From a virus: 42,589 nt of DNA. Below the pieces are notes generated by a model. The model was not told the DNA's origin. It was given only the letters and a program-made list of their open reading frames with translations, and did no database searches. The stretch spans positions 1 through 42,589 of the IMG/VR virus record IMGVR_UViG_3300031825_000189; one strand, written 5' to 3'. Shown in pieces: positions 25,251 to 34,298 of the stretch. Position 1 is the first letter of the stretch. Each line of letters starts with the position of its first letter. The translations under genes and the position numbers were made by a program.

Positions 25251-25406
25251 TTACTGTACGTCGATGACTGCAATCATCGCAGCAATCTTGGCGTGCAACG
25301 CCTCCAAGAGAGCGGCAGTGGTAAACGCGTCGTAGCTGTGCGTGGAGATGTCCCTATAGATGGAGATCATCTCATCGAAGTACGGTTGCAGATCTTCAAG
25401 CGTCAC
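25251..25406 (-). CDS. Small helical protein, 51 aa, between head and tail genes
   Basis: GTG start at 25406 with AAAGGG 8-13 bases upstream, and stop TAA at 25251-25253. The product reads as two helices (LEDLQPYFDEMISIYRDIS and TTAALLEALHAKIAAMIAVIDVQ, each quoted loosely). It follows the coat and decoration genes and ends just before the terminator. The family is not recognised, but position and ribosome site support a real gene. Confidence 0.55.
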   Translation of the reverse strand: MTLEDLQPYFDEMISIYRDISTHSYDAFTTAALLEALHAKIAAMIAVIDVQ

Positions 25407-25421
25407 TTGTTTTCCCTTTCA

Positions 25422-25913
25422 TCAAGCCGGGGTCGCGTCGTCCATGAAGGGACGGGCGATCTCGAACTCGGCAAGGCCGGTCGAAGGCGTATCGACAGCC
25501 GAAGCGCCGATCGCCAGCTTCACACGATCGCCGGCTACGACAGCGTCGTCGACGCTGCCAGCGGTCGCAGTCGCATAGACGAGGCCATTATCGGCATAGG
25601 ACGCGAGCGCCTTGCCGACAGCCTTGCCGCTGATCTGATACCATCCCCAGGTGCTGGCGACGGTCGCGGCCATGGCGACGGCAACCTGACCGATGGCATT
25701 CGCAGCCAGCAGCGTGGTCGATCCATCATCCATGTTGTAGGTGACCCAGGAGCCGACCGCCGTGTTGGCGGCGCCCTTGAGATAGATGAACTCGCCCGCC
25801 CCATAGGTCGGGTCCGTTGCCGTCACGATGGTGCCAACAGGCACCTTCGCGGCGGTATCGACCGAGCCGATCAGGGACTGCCCGAGGCGGTTCTGCGTGA
25901 TGGTGTAAGCCAT
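25422..25913 (-). CDS. Probable head decoration protein, 163 aa
   Basis: A 163-residue beta-rich protein directly downstream of the coat gene. It contains GTIVTATDPTYGAGEFIYLKG, SWVTYNMDDGSTTLLA and the ending EFEIARPFMDD (each quoted in part). Such proteins behind the coat gene usually bind the outside of the capsid. The composition is rich in Ala, Thr and Val, with no cysteine. Confidence 0.7.
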   Translation of the reverse strand: MAYTITQNRLGQSLIGSVDTAAKVPVGTIVTATDPTYGAGEFIYLKGAANTAVGSWVTYNMDDGSTTLLAANAIGQVAVAMAATVASTWGWYQISGKAVGKALASYADNGLVYATATAGSVDDAVVAGDRVKLAIGASAVDTPSTGLAEFEIARPFMDDATPA

Positions 25914-25926
25914 TGTTTCACCCTCC

Positions 25927-26919
25927 TCAGTCGGTGAGTTTCGCCTGGAATAGCGGATTGGCGAGCGTCAGGTTGCCATAGAATCCCAAGTGCTGGACGA
26001 CGGCATCCTGATTGACCGGGCGCTGCTTGCCGCCGAAGGCGACGAAGTTACGATCCGGGTGATAGCGGAAGCGAAGACCATCCTCTCCCAGCTTCAGGAA
26101 GTAGGTCGTATTGGACGGCATGGCCGAACCAATGCCGCCCTCCAGAACCACGTCCAGCTCGTAGCCGGCACCAGCGAAGGCGAGCGACGGAAACCCGAGG
26201 GTCGACAACTTGCCTTCCTTGGTGACGCGCTGGATCGCGACAAGTGCCGCCTGGAACAGACGGAAATGCGTCGCGTCAGCCGCGATGAGGTTCGGGCCGT
26301 TCTTGCCGCGTGAGTGGTTGATCAGCACGCGGGTATACTGGTCGTGGATGTTGGCTGCCGTAGTCGCCGCGCCGAAGTCGGTGGTGGCGTCGTAGGAGCC
26401 GGTGCGCCATAGGGGCACGGCCGCACGATCGATACCGCCATAGGTTCCGGAATCCTCGACCGTGGGAACGGCGAGCTGGAGGCCGCCGATCTGGTTGGTG
26501 AGGGTGCCGGCCGAGTGGAGGTCTTCCACGAAGCGGTCCGTCAGCTCGCGCTCAGCGGCCGAGATGTGCTCTTCCATCACGTCCTTGAGCTGGTTCGGGC
26601 CGCTGTTCTTCAGGATGTCCTCGCCCGAGAGCGTGACGGACACAGCCGCCAGCTTGGGGGTGAATTCGGCATCGCTGAAGAGTTCGGCGGGGGCCGGGTT
26701 CAGGAAGTCGTAGCCGGAGTACCGGACATACGTTCCGGATTCGGCGTAGAGCAGACGTTCGCGGATCGTCGGACCCGAGAAGGTTTTCATTCCACCCTTC
26801 TGCTTCATCACAGAGAGGATGGCGTTGGCATTCGAGACGAGGTCCGCATATCCACGGGACCGGTCTTCGAGCGCCAACGAAAAAGCTTCGGTGAGCTTGT
26901 CGTTGGAGACGATTGCCAT
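25927..26919 (-). CDS. Major capsid protein
   Basis: A 330-residue protein in the coat position, between scaffold and decoration genes. The N-terminal arm has helices (DKLTEAFSLALEDRSRGYADLVSN). The P domain holds SYDFLNPAPAEL-like and AAVSVTLSGEDILKNSG segments. The end FYGNLTLANPLFQAKLTD is a typical A-domain finish for this family of podophage coat proteins (HK97 fold by inference). A ribosome site AAAGGAACC precedes the ATG at 26919. Confidence 0.85.
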   Translation of the reverse strand: MAIVSNDKLTEAFSLALEDRSRGYADLVSNANAILSVMKQKGGMKTFSGPTIRERLLYAESGTYVRYSGYDFLNPAPAELFSDAEFTPKLAAVSVTLSGEDILKNSGPNQLKDVMEEHISAAERELTDRFVEDLHSAGTLTNQIGGLQLAVPTVEDSGTYGGIDRAAVPLWRTGSYDATTDFGAATTAANIHDQYTRVLINHSRGKNGPNLIAADATHFRLFQAALVAIQRVTKEGKLSTLGFPSLAFAGAGYELDVVLEGGIGSAMPSNTTYFLKLGEDGLRFRYHPDRNFVAFGGKQRPVNQDAVVQHLGFYGNLTLANPLFQAKLTD

Positions 26920-26939
26920 GTCTTAGGTTCCTTTGAGGG

Positions 26940-27971
26940 TCAAGAAAGACCGACTGACGCAAAGGCGCTGTCCAGCGCTTCGCGTGTGGAACCGGCGGGT
27001 TTCCGCGTGGACGTGTTTGAGACGGACGGGCTGCCGGTGATGGATAGCGACGCCTTGCGGGTTTGAGCCGGGTCTGGCGTGGCAGGCTGTGGTGCGGCCG
27101 GGGCCGCTGTCTGGGCAGCGACTGCCGCCAGATGGGGGTGAAGCGCGAGGGCTGCCTGATAGGCTTCCTGAAGATCGGGCGTGCGGCCCGCATCCCTCTG
27201 CGCTGCGATCTGCTTCGCGATGTCGTCCGCGACGTAGTTGAACAGCGGGTTCTTGGCTGCGAACTCCTCGACCTGCGTCTTGACCGGGCGAAGCTCGATC
27301 TCCTGGTAATTCTTGGCGACGCCTGAAAGCTCCTGTCGCAACTGGGCGATTTCGGCCTTGAGCGAGGCGACTTCGGGGGCTGCCCCGCCACTGGTCTGCT
27401 GGCCGGCGAGGGCATGCGCCATCTGCGCTGGGTCAATGCCGAGGTTCTGGCACACCGCGACCATGCCCTTGACCGGATCAGCCCGAAGCATGTTCTCCAT
27501 GTTGACATAAGCGCTCAGCGCCTCGGGGAGCGTCGTGCCGCCCTGCTTGGCCATCGCGTCGAACTGGCGCAGTGGCTCGAAAGCCTCATGGCTCTCCTTG
27601 TATTTCTGGAGGCCTTGCGTCAGCTCCTGCTCCATGCGGGCGACTTCGGTGCGGATGATCTCCGGGGCCTGCGCCCATGCCTCCTGTGCGGCCTTGACGA
27701 AGCGCGCTGGCGGGGTCGCGGTAACGGCAGGCTGATCGGCGGCGGGGGGCTGCTCCTGCCCTTCTGCAGGCGCCCCTGTGGCCTTTGGGGCAAACTTGCC
27801 ATCGGGAGCGCGGGCCGGGCCTTCGCTGGGCGCTGCAACCTGCTGTTCTGTCGGCTGGTTGACGGTATCGAATGCCTTGGCCAGCGCGTCCGAAATGCTC
27901 GGGACGGCGCTGGTTTCAGGCATAGCGGTATCGCTCGCGCCGTTTGAGGGCGCGTTCTGCACGTCTTCCAT
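26940..27971 (-). CDS. Scaffold protein
   Basis: A 343-residue, Ala/Gln/Pro-rich protein upstream of the coat gene. Residues 80-140 and 170-230 are charged coiled coils (RTEVARMEQELTQGL and ASLKAEIAQLRQELSG). The C-terminus ends in a basic helix, REALDSAFASVGLS, which is where scaffolds usually bind the coat. It directs procapsid assembly and leaves before DNA packaging. The 105-residue protein at 27987 ends in a related AFARAGISL. Confidence 0.85.
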   Translation of the reverse strand: MEDVQNAPSNGASDTAMPETSAVPSISDALAKAFDTVNQPTEQQVAAPSEGPARAPDGKFAPKATGAPAEGQEQPPAADQPAVTATPPARFVKAAQEAWAQAPEIIRTEVARMEQELTQGLQKYKESHEAFEPLRQFDAMAKQGGTTLPEALSAYVNMENMLRADPVKGMVAVCQNLGIDPAQMAHALAGQQTSGGAAPEVASLKAEIAQLRQELSGVAKNYQEIELRPVKTQVEEFAAKNPLFNYVADDIAKQIAAQRDAGRTPDLQEAYQAALALHPHLAAVAAQTAAPAAPQPATPDPAQTRKASLSITGSPSVSNTSTRKPAGSTREALDSAFASVGLS

Positions 27972-27986
27972 GAGGATTGGTTCCTG

Positions 27987-28304
27987 TTAGAGCGAGATGC
28001 CGGCGCGGGCGAAGGCTTTGCCGACGCTTTCGCTGATGCCCTTGCGATCGGGCTCTGGCTTTGGCGCGGGCTTCAAGGCCTCGTTTCCAACCTCGATGTA
28101 GCCCTTCGCCCGGTAGGACTGACGCAGCGCGGCCTTGCTGGTGTAGATTTTGCCGTCGACCATGCTTTTCACCTCGATCCCGTCAGACATGACCGCTGGG
28201 GCCGAGAGGCTGGACCGCTTCGGAGCAGGCTTGCGTGCATAGTAGGTGTCCCGGTCAACCAACTCGCAGGTAACCGGATCAAAAACGTATGTTTCGCGGG
28301 GCAT
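27987..28304 (-). CDS. Small head protein with scaffold-like C-terminus, 105 aa
   Basis: Start at 28304 is chosen for a GGAG ribosome site (spacing five to six). An alternative start at 28340 overlaps the upstream stop as TGATG. The N-terminal part has a PRETYVFDPVTCELVDRDTYYAR block. The middle is a strand pair and helix (DGIEVKSMVDGKIYTSKAALRQSYRAKGYIEVG, in part). The end ISESVGKAFARAGISL resembles the end of the scaffold. It may be a second coat-binding assembly factor. Confidence 0.65.
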   Translation of the reverse strand: MPRETYVFDPVTCELVDRDTYYARKPAPKRSSLSAPAVMSDGIEVKSMVDGKIYTSKAALRQSYRAKGYIEVGNEALKPAPKPEPDRKGISESVGKAFARAGISL

Positions 28305-28339
28305 GGTAGCTCCGATATAAAGCGACATGGGCGCGAGCA

Positions 28340-29668
28340 TCAGACTGCCGGAGTGCGCTCAGCCCAGAACTTGCGGACGATGACGGTTGCGGACCCCGCC
28401 GCGCTAAATGCAATGCGCAGCGCCAGATTAGTGAAAGGCGACCCAGTATAGGCCGTGATGGCAAGCGGATCTGGCGAGAGAACAAGATTGGTGTACCCGC
28501 CATCGTCCGTTCCGATGGTCGACGCGCTCATGTCATACATGGGCGACGTGCCGCCAGTTGTCGGGAACCATTCGATATCTGCTTGAACGCCAGATACTCC
28601 GGTTGCGCCCGCCGTAACGTCGATCTCGAAACCGCCTTTGATCAGGTCCCCAAGCGTAATGTTCGTGCGGTCCAAGGCGAGGATCAGGCTGACCGTGCCG
28701 GACGCTGTGGCAGTTGCGTCGATCTTGACCTCGTTGCCCCAGGTATTCCCATCAGCATCCGCGCTAGTCGCCTGGATCGTAAAGACGCCCGTGACCCCTC
28801 CGCTCTGCGCCGCCGTGAAGTTCGACGGGATGAACCCCGTGTTCCCGGTCCCGCCGGGGGCCGCCGACCCGCTCAAGGCAGGGTTAGGATTGAGCGAGAG
28901 CGACCCGAGCCCACTCTTGGCTTGCGTCAGATTACGCAGCCGATATCCCGGCATCTCGTTCAGATACGGAGCGATCTTGTCAGCGAAGGCGAAGCCGGTG
29001 ATCTTGGCCGCCTTGACGTTATCATGCGTGCCGTCGACCGAGTTTGTCAGTGCGATAGCCGATGCATTGCTTGTGATGACGCTATATGGCGTCGGGTCTA
29101 GCACGACGACATTCGGCACGCCGCGATAGTCGTCGCCCTTCGCCAGATAGTCGGCCATGCGGCGGTTGAAGTCATTGAGCTGGCCGATTTGCGCATTGGT
29201 GAAACTGACGGCTCCGCGCTCCCACACATAGAAGAACCGCACACCCGCATCATTCGCGGCCTTGATCCCGGCCTTGATGTCCGCGAGCGACACGGCGACG
29301 ACATTGGCGGCTGTGACTGCCGTACCGGGCATTGCGCCACCAACTGTCGTGTAGCCCGCCGCAGCCTGGGAAATGGAGTTGATCGGGCCATCTCCGACCA
29401 AATTTGATGCCCCTGCCGCAATGGCGGATGCGAAGTTGAACTGATCCGTCCGATAGCCGGAGACGGCGAAGTGCCCGACCGTGATCATGGGCTTGCCCAC
29501 AGCGCGGAGTTTCGCCGCCGACCAGTTCATCCACCCGGCATTGCCCTTATTTCGCTTGCCTCCGTCCTGAAACATCGCTGCAAGTCGCGACGTTCCAACC
29601 CACGAAAAGGTATTTGGGGCGCGCAGCACCTTGAGCGTCGTTGCCTGCGAAGCGAGACGGACAGCCAT
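28340..29668 (-). CDS. SGNH-type hydrolase in the head operon
   Basis: A 442-residue protein. Residues 1-235 fit an SGNH/GDSL esterase with variations. Block I is FSWVGTSRLAAM with Ser27 in place of the usual GDS, block II is GHFAVSGYRTD, and block V is SVDGTHDN with Asp212 and His215. Residues 250-442 are a beta-rich domain of Gly/Thr type, which may bind the virion or sugar. Such enzymes deacetylate surface sugars. The position between portal and scaffold, not among tail genes, is unusual. Confidence 0.75.
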   Translation of the reverse strand: MAVRLASQATTLKVLRAPNTFSWVGTSRLAAMFQDGGKRNKGNAGWMNWSAAKLRAVGKPMITVGHFAVSGYRTDQFNFASAIAAGASNLVGDGPINSISQAAAGYTTVGGAMPGTAVTAANVVAVSLADIKAGIKAANDAGVRFFYVWERGAVSFTNAQIGQLNDFNRRMADYLAKGDDYRGVPNVVVLDPTPYSVITSNASAIALTNSVDGTHDNVKAAKITGFAFADKIAPYLNEMPGYRLRNLTQAKSGLGSLSLNPNPALSGSAAPGGTGNTGFIPSNFTAAQSGGVTGVFTIQATSADADGNTWGNEVKIDATATASGTVSLILALDRTNITLGDLIKGGFEIDVTAGATGVSGVQADIEWFPTTGGTSPMYDMSASTIGTDDGGYTNLVLSPDPLAITAYTGSPFTNLALRIAFSAAGSATVIVRKFWAERTPAV

Positions 29669-29925
29669 TAGACTGGCTCCACGAGATATGTTCCATCGGA
29701 ATCAAAGAGATAAGCGCCATCGGCATCGACAAGAGAGACAAAGCCCGGCTGCACGATCCCCTCCGGGCCGAACGTCATGCCGTATCCAACAATCCCGTAA
29801 TCGCTTCCGTCGTTCAGAACGAACTTGGGCGAAAGGAATCGGATTTCATGGGGGCCGTTGGCATCGACGTTCACGCGCCCGCCGGGGTTCCCGTCAACGA
29901 TCGTACCCTTCTGCCAGTAAGCCAT
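29668..29925 (-). CDS. Small beta protein between portal and hydrolase, 85 aa
   Basis: An 85-residue beta-rich protein with Gly, Asp and aromatic residues. The end has two similar blocks, DADGAYLF and DSDGTYLV, a short repeat that may bind ions or a partner. It is coupled to the portal (overlap of one base) and the hydrolase. It may be an adaptor for the hydrolase or a virion decoration part. Confidence 0.6.
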   Translation of the reverse strand: MAYWQKGTIVDGNPGGRVNVDANGPHEIRFLSPKFVLNDGSDYGIVGYGMTFGPEGIVQPGFVSLVDADGAYLFDSDGTYLVEPV

Positions 29926-32048
29926 CAGTCGACGTCCTCGGAGGGCTCTGGCTGGGCGGCATCGGCTGCTGCTTTCGCCATCATCTCGTCCATGGTCATC
30001 TTGTGCTTGGCCATGGCCAACTGGCCGTCCATCTGCGTCTGTGCCATGGTGGACTGAGCCTTCATCATCTCGGCCTCACCCTTGACCTGCGCAGACTGGA
30101 GCTTGATCGCCTCGGTCTGGGCCTTGGGATCGGGGCCTGGGCCAGACATGGCCGACTGAGCCTCGACCTTCGCTTTCTCAAGCTCGATCATCGACTTCTG
30201 CGCATTGGCCTTCTTGCCTTCGGTGTCGGCCTTCTTGCCTTCAAGCTCGATCTGCATCGCAGGGTCCGGCTCGGCCGGCTGCTGCGCGCGCTCGGCCATG
30301 CCCTCAAGCATCTCGGTCAGGTTGTCGATGGCGCCTCCGAGAGAACGGCCAGCACGGAACCCATCAGCCGCGAACTTCAGCACCGCACCCATGAACGGGC
30401 CAAGCTGCGGGGCCTGCATGACGATCGGCGCCGCCTGCTGGAACAACCCGCCAACCGCCGTGACGAACTCAACCCGACGCTGCTTCTCCGCATCCTCGTC
30501 AGGCTGGATCGTGCTGTCCGTCTCGATCTCGATGGTGAAACCGCGCGCCTTATCGTCCCTCAGGAAGGCAATGACCTCCTCAAGCGACGGCTTCTTGAGC
30601 GCGTCCAGCATCTCCTTTGGCGGCTCGGGCGGTGGTTGAGCCTGCTGCCCCTGCTGCTGCATGGCCTGCGCCTGCTGGGCGAGGGCCTGCGCCTGCTGCA
30701 CAGCCATTTGCGCCTGCTGCTTCTGCGCCTGCGTCGGCAGATCGGTCTGCGACATCGCCGCGAGCGTTTCGGGCGCGAAGTTCTCTGCCATGATCTCGGC
30801 CGTGATGCGCGTCATGTCGCGGGCAAAGCGCACAAGCTCGTTCTGGCGCTCACGGATGCGCAGCGACCCCCACTGAGACTTGATCTGTTGGGCCGTAGCC
30901 GTCTCGCCTGCGTCAGTGGAGCCACGCACGATGTCGCTGATGCCGGTGATCTGGTACACGTCCTCGATCACGACACGGCGAAGATCGACCAGCGACTTGA
31001 TAAGCTCGATCACCTCTCCAACCGGGAACCAGACGATTGAATCCTTGAAGCCGCCCGGCCCAAGCGCGGCCATGGACGATATCGGGATCATGGTCGCCCG
31101 GTCGTCGATGCTCTTGATCGCCGTCTCGATGGCTTCCGAGATGTCGCCCTGCCCTGCGGCGTAAAAGCCTTTCATCCGCAGCGACTGCGACAGAGCCGCA
31201 ATGCGGGCGGTGTATTCGTTGATCTCCTCGATCTGGTCCTTGTACTGGACGATCTCGGGAACCGGGATTAGGCCGCCGGGAATAAGCGTGCCATAGGCAG
31301 GCGGTGGGCACGGGAAGAACCCGGCCAGCGACAGGAAGGCATCTTGCTTGTCCAGAATGTCGGCGTGATCCTCGGCAACCCAAATGACTTTGCCACTGGA
31401 CTTGTCCCAAATCTCCCAGACGGCAGCCTTGTCCGTCTTCTGTGGAACGGCAGCGTTCTCATCCTGCTTCTTGAGGGGGACGCTCTCAAATGCCTCCCCG
31501 AACCGACGCTCACCCTCTTCTCGCGTCAGCCACGCCCGGCGGGCAACCCAGCCGACGATCCTCCATGAACGCAGCATCTCATGGGCGAAGTCGCAAGCGG
31601 CAACGTGGTCATAGGCGACAGCCTGAGAGCCGTTGATCTCCGTCAGGCGGGCCCAAGCTGTCCCGCGCGCATACATCAGGAAGTCGTCTCTAACCTCATG
31701 CATGACACCATCGATGTCTTGCTGTTCGAAGTTGACGACGCTCGCGCGCTCCAGCATCTCCGAGGCGGCCAGAGCGACCGCATTGTTGTCCTTGAAGCGC
31801 GGGGCAACGACGGGGACCGGAGGCCGGGCATAGACAGCAGGCTTCAGGACCTCGATATTCGCCCAGAAGATTGCATACTCACGATCGGCTGCGTCCGAAC
31901 GCTCACGGCGCGAATAGAGTTTGTCCAGGTTCTTGCACTGGTCAGCCCACTTCTGGAAAGCGGTCTGGTAGTCCTTGATCCTGCTCAGCCATGGGCCGGC
32001 AGGCGCGGGGCCTTTCGGCTCCTCGCTTTCCATTTCGGCCTCTGACAT
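29925..32048 (-). CDS. Portal protein, P22 type
   Basis: A 707-residue protein close to the size of P22 gp1 (725). The N-terminal part (YQTAFQKWADQCKNLDKLYS, then REYAIFWANIEVLKPAVYARPPVPVV) and ITGISDIVRGSTDAGETATAQQ are typical of this portal family. Residues 440-470 are a Gln/Ala-rich stretch, and residues 600-695 a long charged coiled coil like the P22 barrel. The portal forms the ring through which DNA passes. It follows TerL by five bases. Confidence 0.9.
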   Translation of the reverse strand: MSEAEMESEEPKGPAPAGPWLSRIKDYQTAFQKWADQCKNLDKLYSRRERSDAADREYAIFWANIEVLKPAVYARPPVPVVAPRFKDNNAVALAASEMLERASVVNFEQQDIDGVMHEVRDDFLMYARGTAWARLTEINGSQAVAYDHVAACDFAHEMLRSWRIVGWVARRAWLTREEGERRFGEAFESVPLKKQDENAAVPQKTDKAAVWEIWDKSSGKVIWVAEDHADILDKQDAFLSLAGFFPCPPPAYGTLIPGGLIPVPEIVQYKDQIEEINEYTARIAALSQSLRMKGFYAAGQGDISEAIETAIKSIDDRATMIPISSMAALGPGGFKDSIVWFPVGEVIELIKSLVDLRRVVIEDVYQITGISDIVRGSTDAGETATAQQIKSQWGSLRIRERQNELVRFARDMTRITAEIMAENFAPETLAAMSQTDLPTQAQKQQAQMAVQQAQALAQQAQAMQQQGQQAQPPPEPPKEMLDALKKPSLEEVIAFLRDDKARGFTIEIETDSTIQPDEDAEKQRRVEFVTAVGGLFQQAAPIVMQAPQLGPFMGAVLKFAADGFRAGRSLGGAIDNLTEMLEGMAERAQQPAEPDPAMQIELEGKKADTEGKKANAQKSMIELEKAKVEAQSAMSGPGPDPKAQTEAIKLQSAQVKGEAEMMKAQSTMAQTQMDGQLAMAKHKMTMDEMMAKAAADAAQPEPSEDVD

Positions 32049-32053
32049 GCGGG

Positions 32054-33370
32054 TTAGATCCTGATTCTCACGCCGCTGGGCGGGCGGGGCGGGCCGGGCA
32101 GAAGAACCTGGCCGATTTGTGGAATACGCTTGGGCTTGGCGATAGGCTGAGACAGCGTGCGATAGGCCAGCGCCATGTAACGGGCTGCGTCTGCCGCATG
32201 GCTGGTCCAGTCGTGGCGGGGCTTGTCGCGAAAGGCCTTGGTCTTCTCGTCGTACTCGGTACGATACTGGCGAAGCGCCTCGATGCCGGCCGCGCAGCGC
32301 GTCGCGTCTATTCTCGCGATCGGCAAAACCTGCCGCACCGCATTGATGCCGTCCTCAATCGACACGTTCGCGACGATCCGGGCATTGCGCCCGAGTGCTG
32401 TCAGCGTCTCCACCCGCGTCTTGCCGGTGCCCAGCTCGCGGGCTCTGGCGTCATGCGGCAGGAAGTCGATGCCATAGCGATAGGGCAGAGCGTTGAGCGT
32501 GGCGACGTAGTGAGGTAGCGCCTTGCCGTGGTCCTCGATGAAATCCACCACAGCGAGGCCACCGGGAGCCGCCTGCCATAGCCAGATGGCTGTGCTGTCT
32601 CCTATACCCAGATCCCATGCCGCATGCACGGGCAAGGCGGGGTCAACAGGTTGGAGCGCGACGCGCCCCTGTGCCTCAGCCTGCGCGATCTCCCGCGCGT
32701 AGTAAGCGCCGACGATCGCCGCATCAAACGAGCACTCGAACTCTTGCTCGTATTGTTCTGGTGTCATTTCCGCGCGGGCGTCGGCCAACTCGCCTTCCGC
32801 CAGAAGCCCTGTTTCGCTCGCCTTCAAGATGGAGCTAAACCACCCATCAGGGTCGGCCTTGGCCCGCTCGTAGATGCGGTGAAACTCGTTCTTGCCCTTC
32901 GGCGTGCCGATGAAGGTGGCCGTCCCTTGGCGGTCAGCCAGCATGGGGCGGATAATCTCGCCCCAGACTGTTGAGAGCCGCATGTCCGCCGGCTCATCGA
33001 TCGTCACATCGTCCAGGTAGCCGCCGCGCAATCTGTCGGCGTTGTCCGCTCCGTAAAGCCTGATGCGCGCGCCGTTGATAAGCTCAACCCACAAATCGCT
33101 TTCGTTCTTGTCCGCGATGATGGGGGCCGCGTAGCGCTTCAGATAATCCCACGCGATGTCCTTCGCCTGAACGAAGAATGGCGCGACGTAGGCGGCCCTG
33201 TAATTGGCCTTTGGCGTCGTGATTGCCCGCCTGATTTTGTCGTTGATGGTCGAAACCGTCTTGCCTGCGCGCCTGTGCGCGACCAGCACGGCCCATCGTT
33301 GCTTGCGCTCATGGAATGGCAGAAACACCCCACGCGGCGCGTAGGGGAGCGTTATTCTCCGCTCGACCAT
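32054..33370 (-). CDS. terL: Terminase large subunit
   Basis: A 438-residue packaging motor. The ATPase has a Walker A at residues 31-38 (AHRRAGKT), a Walker B near 121-126 (DVTIDE) and a coupling motif ATFIGTPKG near 151-159. The nuclease domain starts with AAWDLGIGDST (Asp253) and ends with HDWTSHAADAARY, which holds the late acidic residues. It cuts and pumps DNA into the procapsid. It overlaps terS by 19 bases. Confidence 0.93.
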   Translation of the reverse strand: MVERRITLPYAPRGVFLPFHERKQRWAVLVAHRRAGKTVSTINDKIRRAITTPKANYRAAYVAPFFVQAKDIAWDYLKRYAAPIIADKNESDLWVELINGARIRLYGADNADRLRGGYLDDVTIDEPADMRLSTVWGEIIRPMLADRQGTATFIGTPKGKNEFHRIYERAKADPDGWFSSILKASETGLLAEGELADARAEMTPEQYEQEFECSFDAAIVGAYYAREIAQAEAQGRVALQPVDPALPVHAAWDLGIGDSTAIWLWQAAPGGLAVVDFIEDHGKALPHYVATLNALPYRYGIDFLPHDARARELGTGKTRVETLTALGRNARIVANVSIEDGINAVRQVLPIARIDATRCAAGIEALRQYRTEYDEKTKAFRDKPRHDWTSHAADAARYMALAYRTLSQPIAKPKRIPQIGQVLLPGPPRPPSGVRIRI

Positions 33371-33624
33371 TCGACCGTCAGTTTAACAGGGCCGCCCCCT
33401 TCGCCCGCGATCTGCATGGGCAGCACCTTGCCGAGCAGGGCCATGAACGGGCCTGGGTTGGCCTTCGCCTGCACGGTCAGGTAGCCGACGAGGCCCTCCT
33501 TATCGCCGGCCTTCTCTGCCGCTTGCAGGATGGCGTCCTTGAGGAGGGCTGTGGTCTTGTTGGGGGTTCCCTTGGCCCGGCCGGTCTTGGACCTATCGAG
33601 GCCTGTTTTAGGCTTCTCAGCCAT
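33352..33624 (-). CDS. terS: Terminase small subunit-like protein (DUF5681 type)
   Basis: A 90-residue protein whose start (KTGRAKGTPNKTT) fits the DUF5681 pattern and whose middle is helical. It lies directly before TerL. Small subunits recognise the packaging site. It is short compared with many TerS proteins, so it may be only the DNA-binding part. A GGGGAGAAAC ribosome site precedes the ATG. Confidence 0.7.
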   Translation of the reverse strand: MAEKPKTGLDRSKTGRAKGTPNKTTALLKDAILQAAEKAGDKEGLVGYLTVQAKANPGPFMALLGKVLPMQIAGEGGGPVKLTVEWSSGE

Positions 33625-33663
33625 GTTTCTCCCCGTGGGTTTGAGCCATCGGGCCTAAAAATG

Positions 33664-33688
33664 AAAAAGCCCGGCGGTGAGGCCGGGC
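33664..33688 (-). terminator. Leftward terminator between early and late genes
   Basis: Arms 33669-33675 (GCCCGGC) and 33682-33688 (GCCGGGC) with a six-base loop. The A run 33664-33668 gives a T tract on the leftward transcript. It stands only about 40 bases before terS, so the late genes need either read-through by antitermination or a promoter in the short gap. None is obvious. Confidence 0.85.
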
Positions 33689-33765
33689 GGGAAGATCGTG
33701 CGGGCTAATTTCGGATTAGGTCGCAAATCGCTGATCTTGCAAATCGGCATACGTGATCTGCTGAA

Positions 33766-34293
33766 TCACGTCAAGCGAAGGCGGTTGGCGACTACGTTCA
33801 GCGCACACCTGAAAGCGCCGACTTCCTCGTCTCGTGTCAGTTCCTTGTCCATGACGCAGACTCTCATGAGGATGCTGTTGCCTTCGTAGTGCATGCCTGC
33901 GTCTGCGAGGGCATCTTGCAGTTCTGCATAGGCTGAGCGGATTGAGCTGATTTGCTCATCGTCCAGATCCGGTGATGAGCCACTGAAGGTTCCGATCATC
34001 TCGGCCGCGAGGCTCGGGAACCTCGGCATACCTCCGGTGATGTGCGTCATGTAGCGGACAGAACGCTTGGTGAAGACCTCGGCCGCCTGATACTGGCGAT
34101 CGTCGATCACGCCGCCTAGCAGCATCCGTCCATAGGCGAATCCAGCCCGGTGGTCGCGCTCGCCGCGCCGATGGGGCTGCGCAAGGACAACTGCCACGAT
34201 CTTGTCGGGTCGCTCACCACGGTCCGCATTGACGATGCGACCATTGCCATATCGCTTCACGCCTTCACGCCTGCGCGGTCCTGCCTTCGCCAT
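33766..34293 (-). CDS. Phage protein of the early region, 175 aa
   Basis: ATG 34293 is chosen for its AAAGGA ribosome site. The basic N-terminus (AKAGPRRREGVKRYGNGRIV) is followed by a helical region with HRAGFAYGRMLLGGVIDDRQYQAAEVF and a C-terminal LDDEQISSIRSAYAELQDAL. The fold resembles phage proteins placed just before the packaging genes that are sometimes suspected late regulators or terminase-like DNA binders. No family is certain. Confidence 0.6.
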   Translation of the reverse strand: MAKAGPRRREGVKRYGNGRIVNADRGERPDKIVAVVLAQPHRRGERDHRAGFAYGRMLLGGVIDDRQYQAAEVFTKRSVRYMTHITGGMPRFPSLAAEMIGTFSGSSPDLDDEQISSIRSAYAELQDALADAGMHYEGNSILMRVCVMDKELTRDEEVGAFRCALNVVANRLRLT

Positions 34294-34298
34294 GTATG

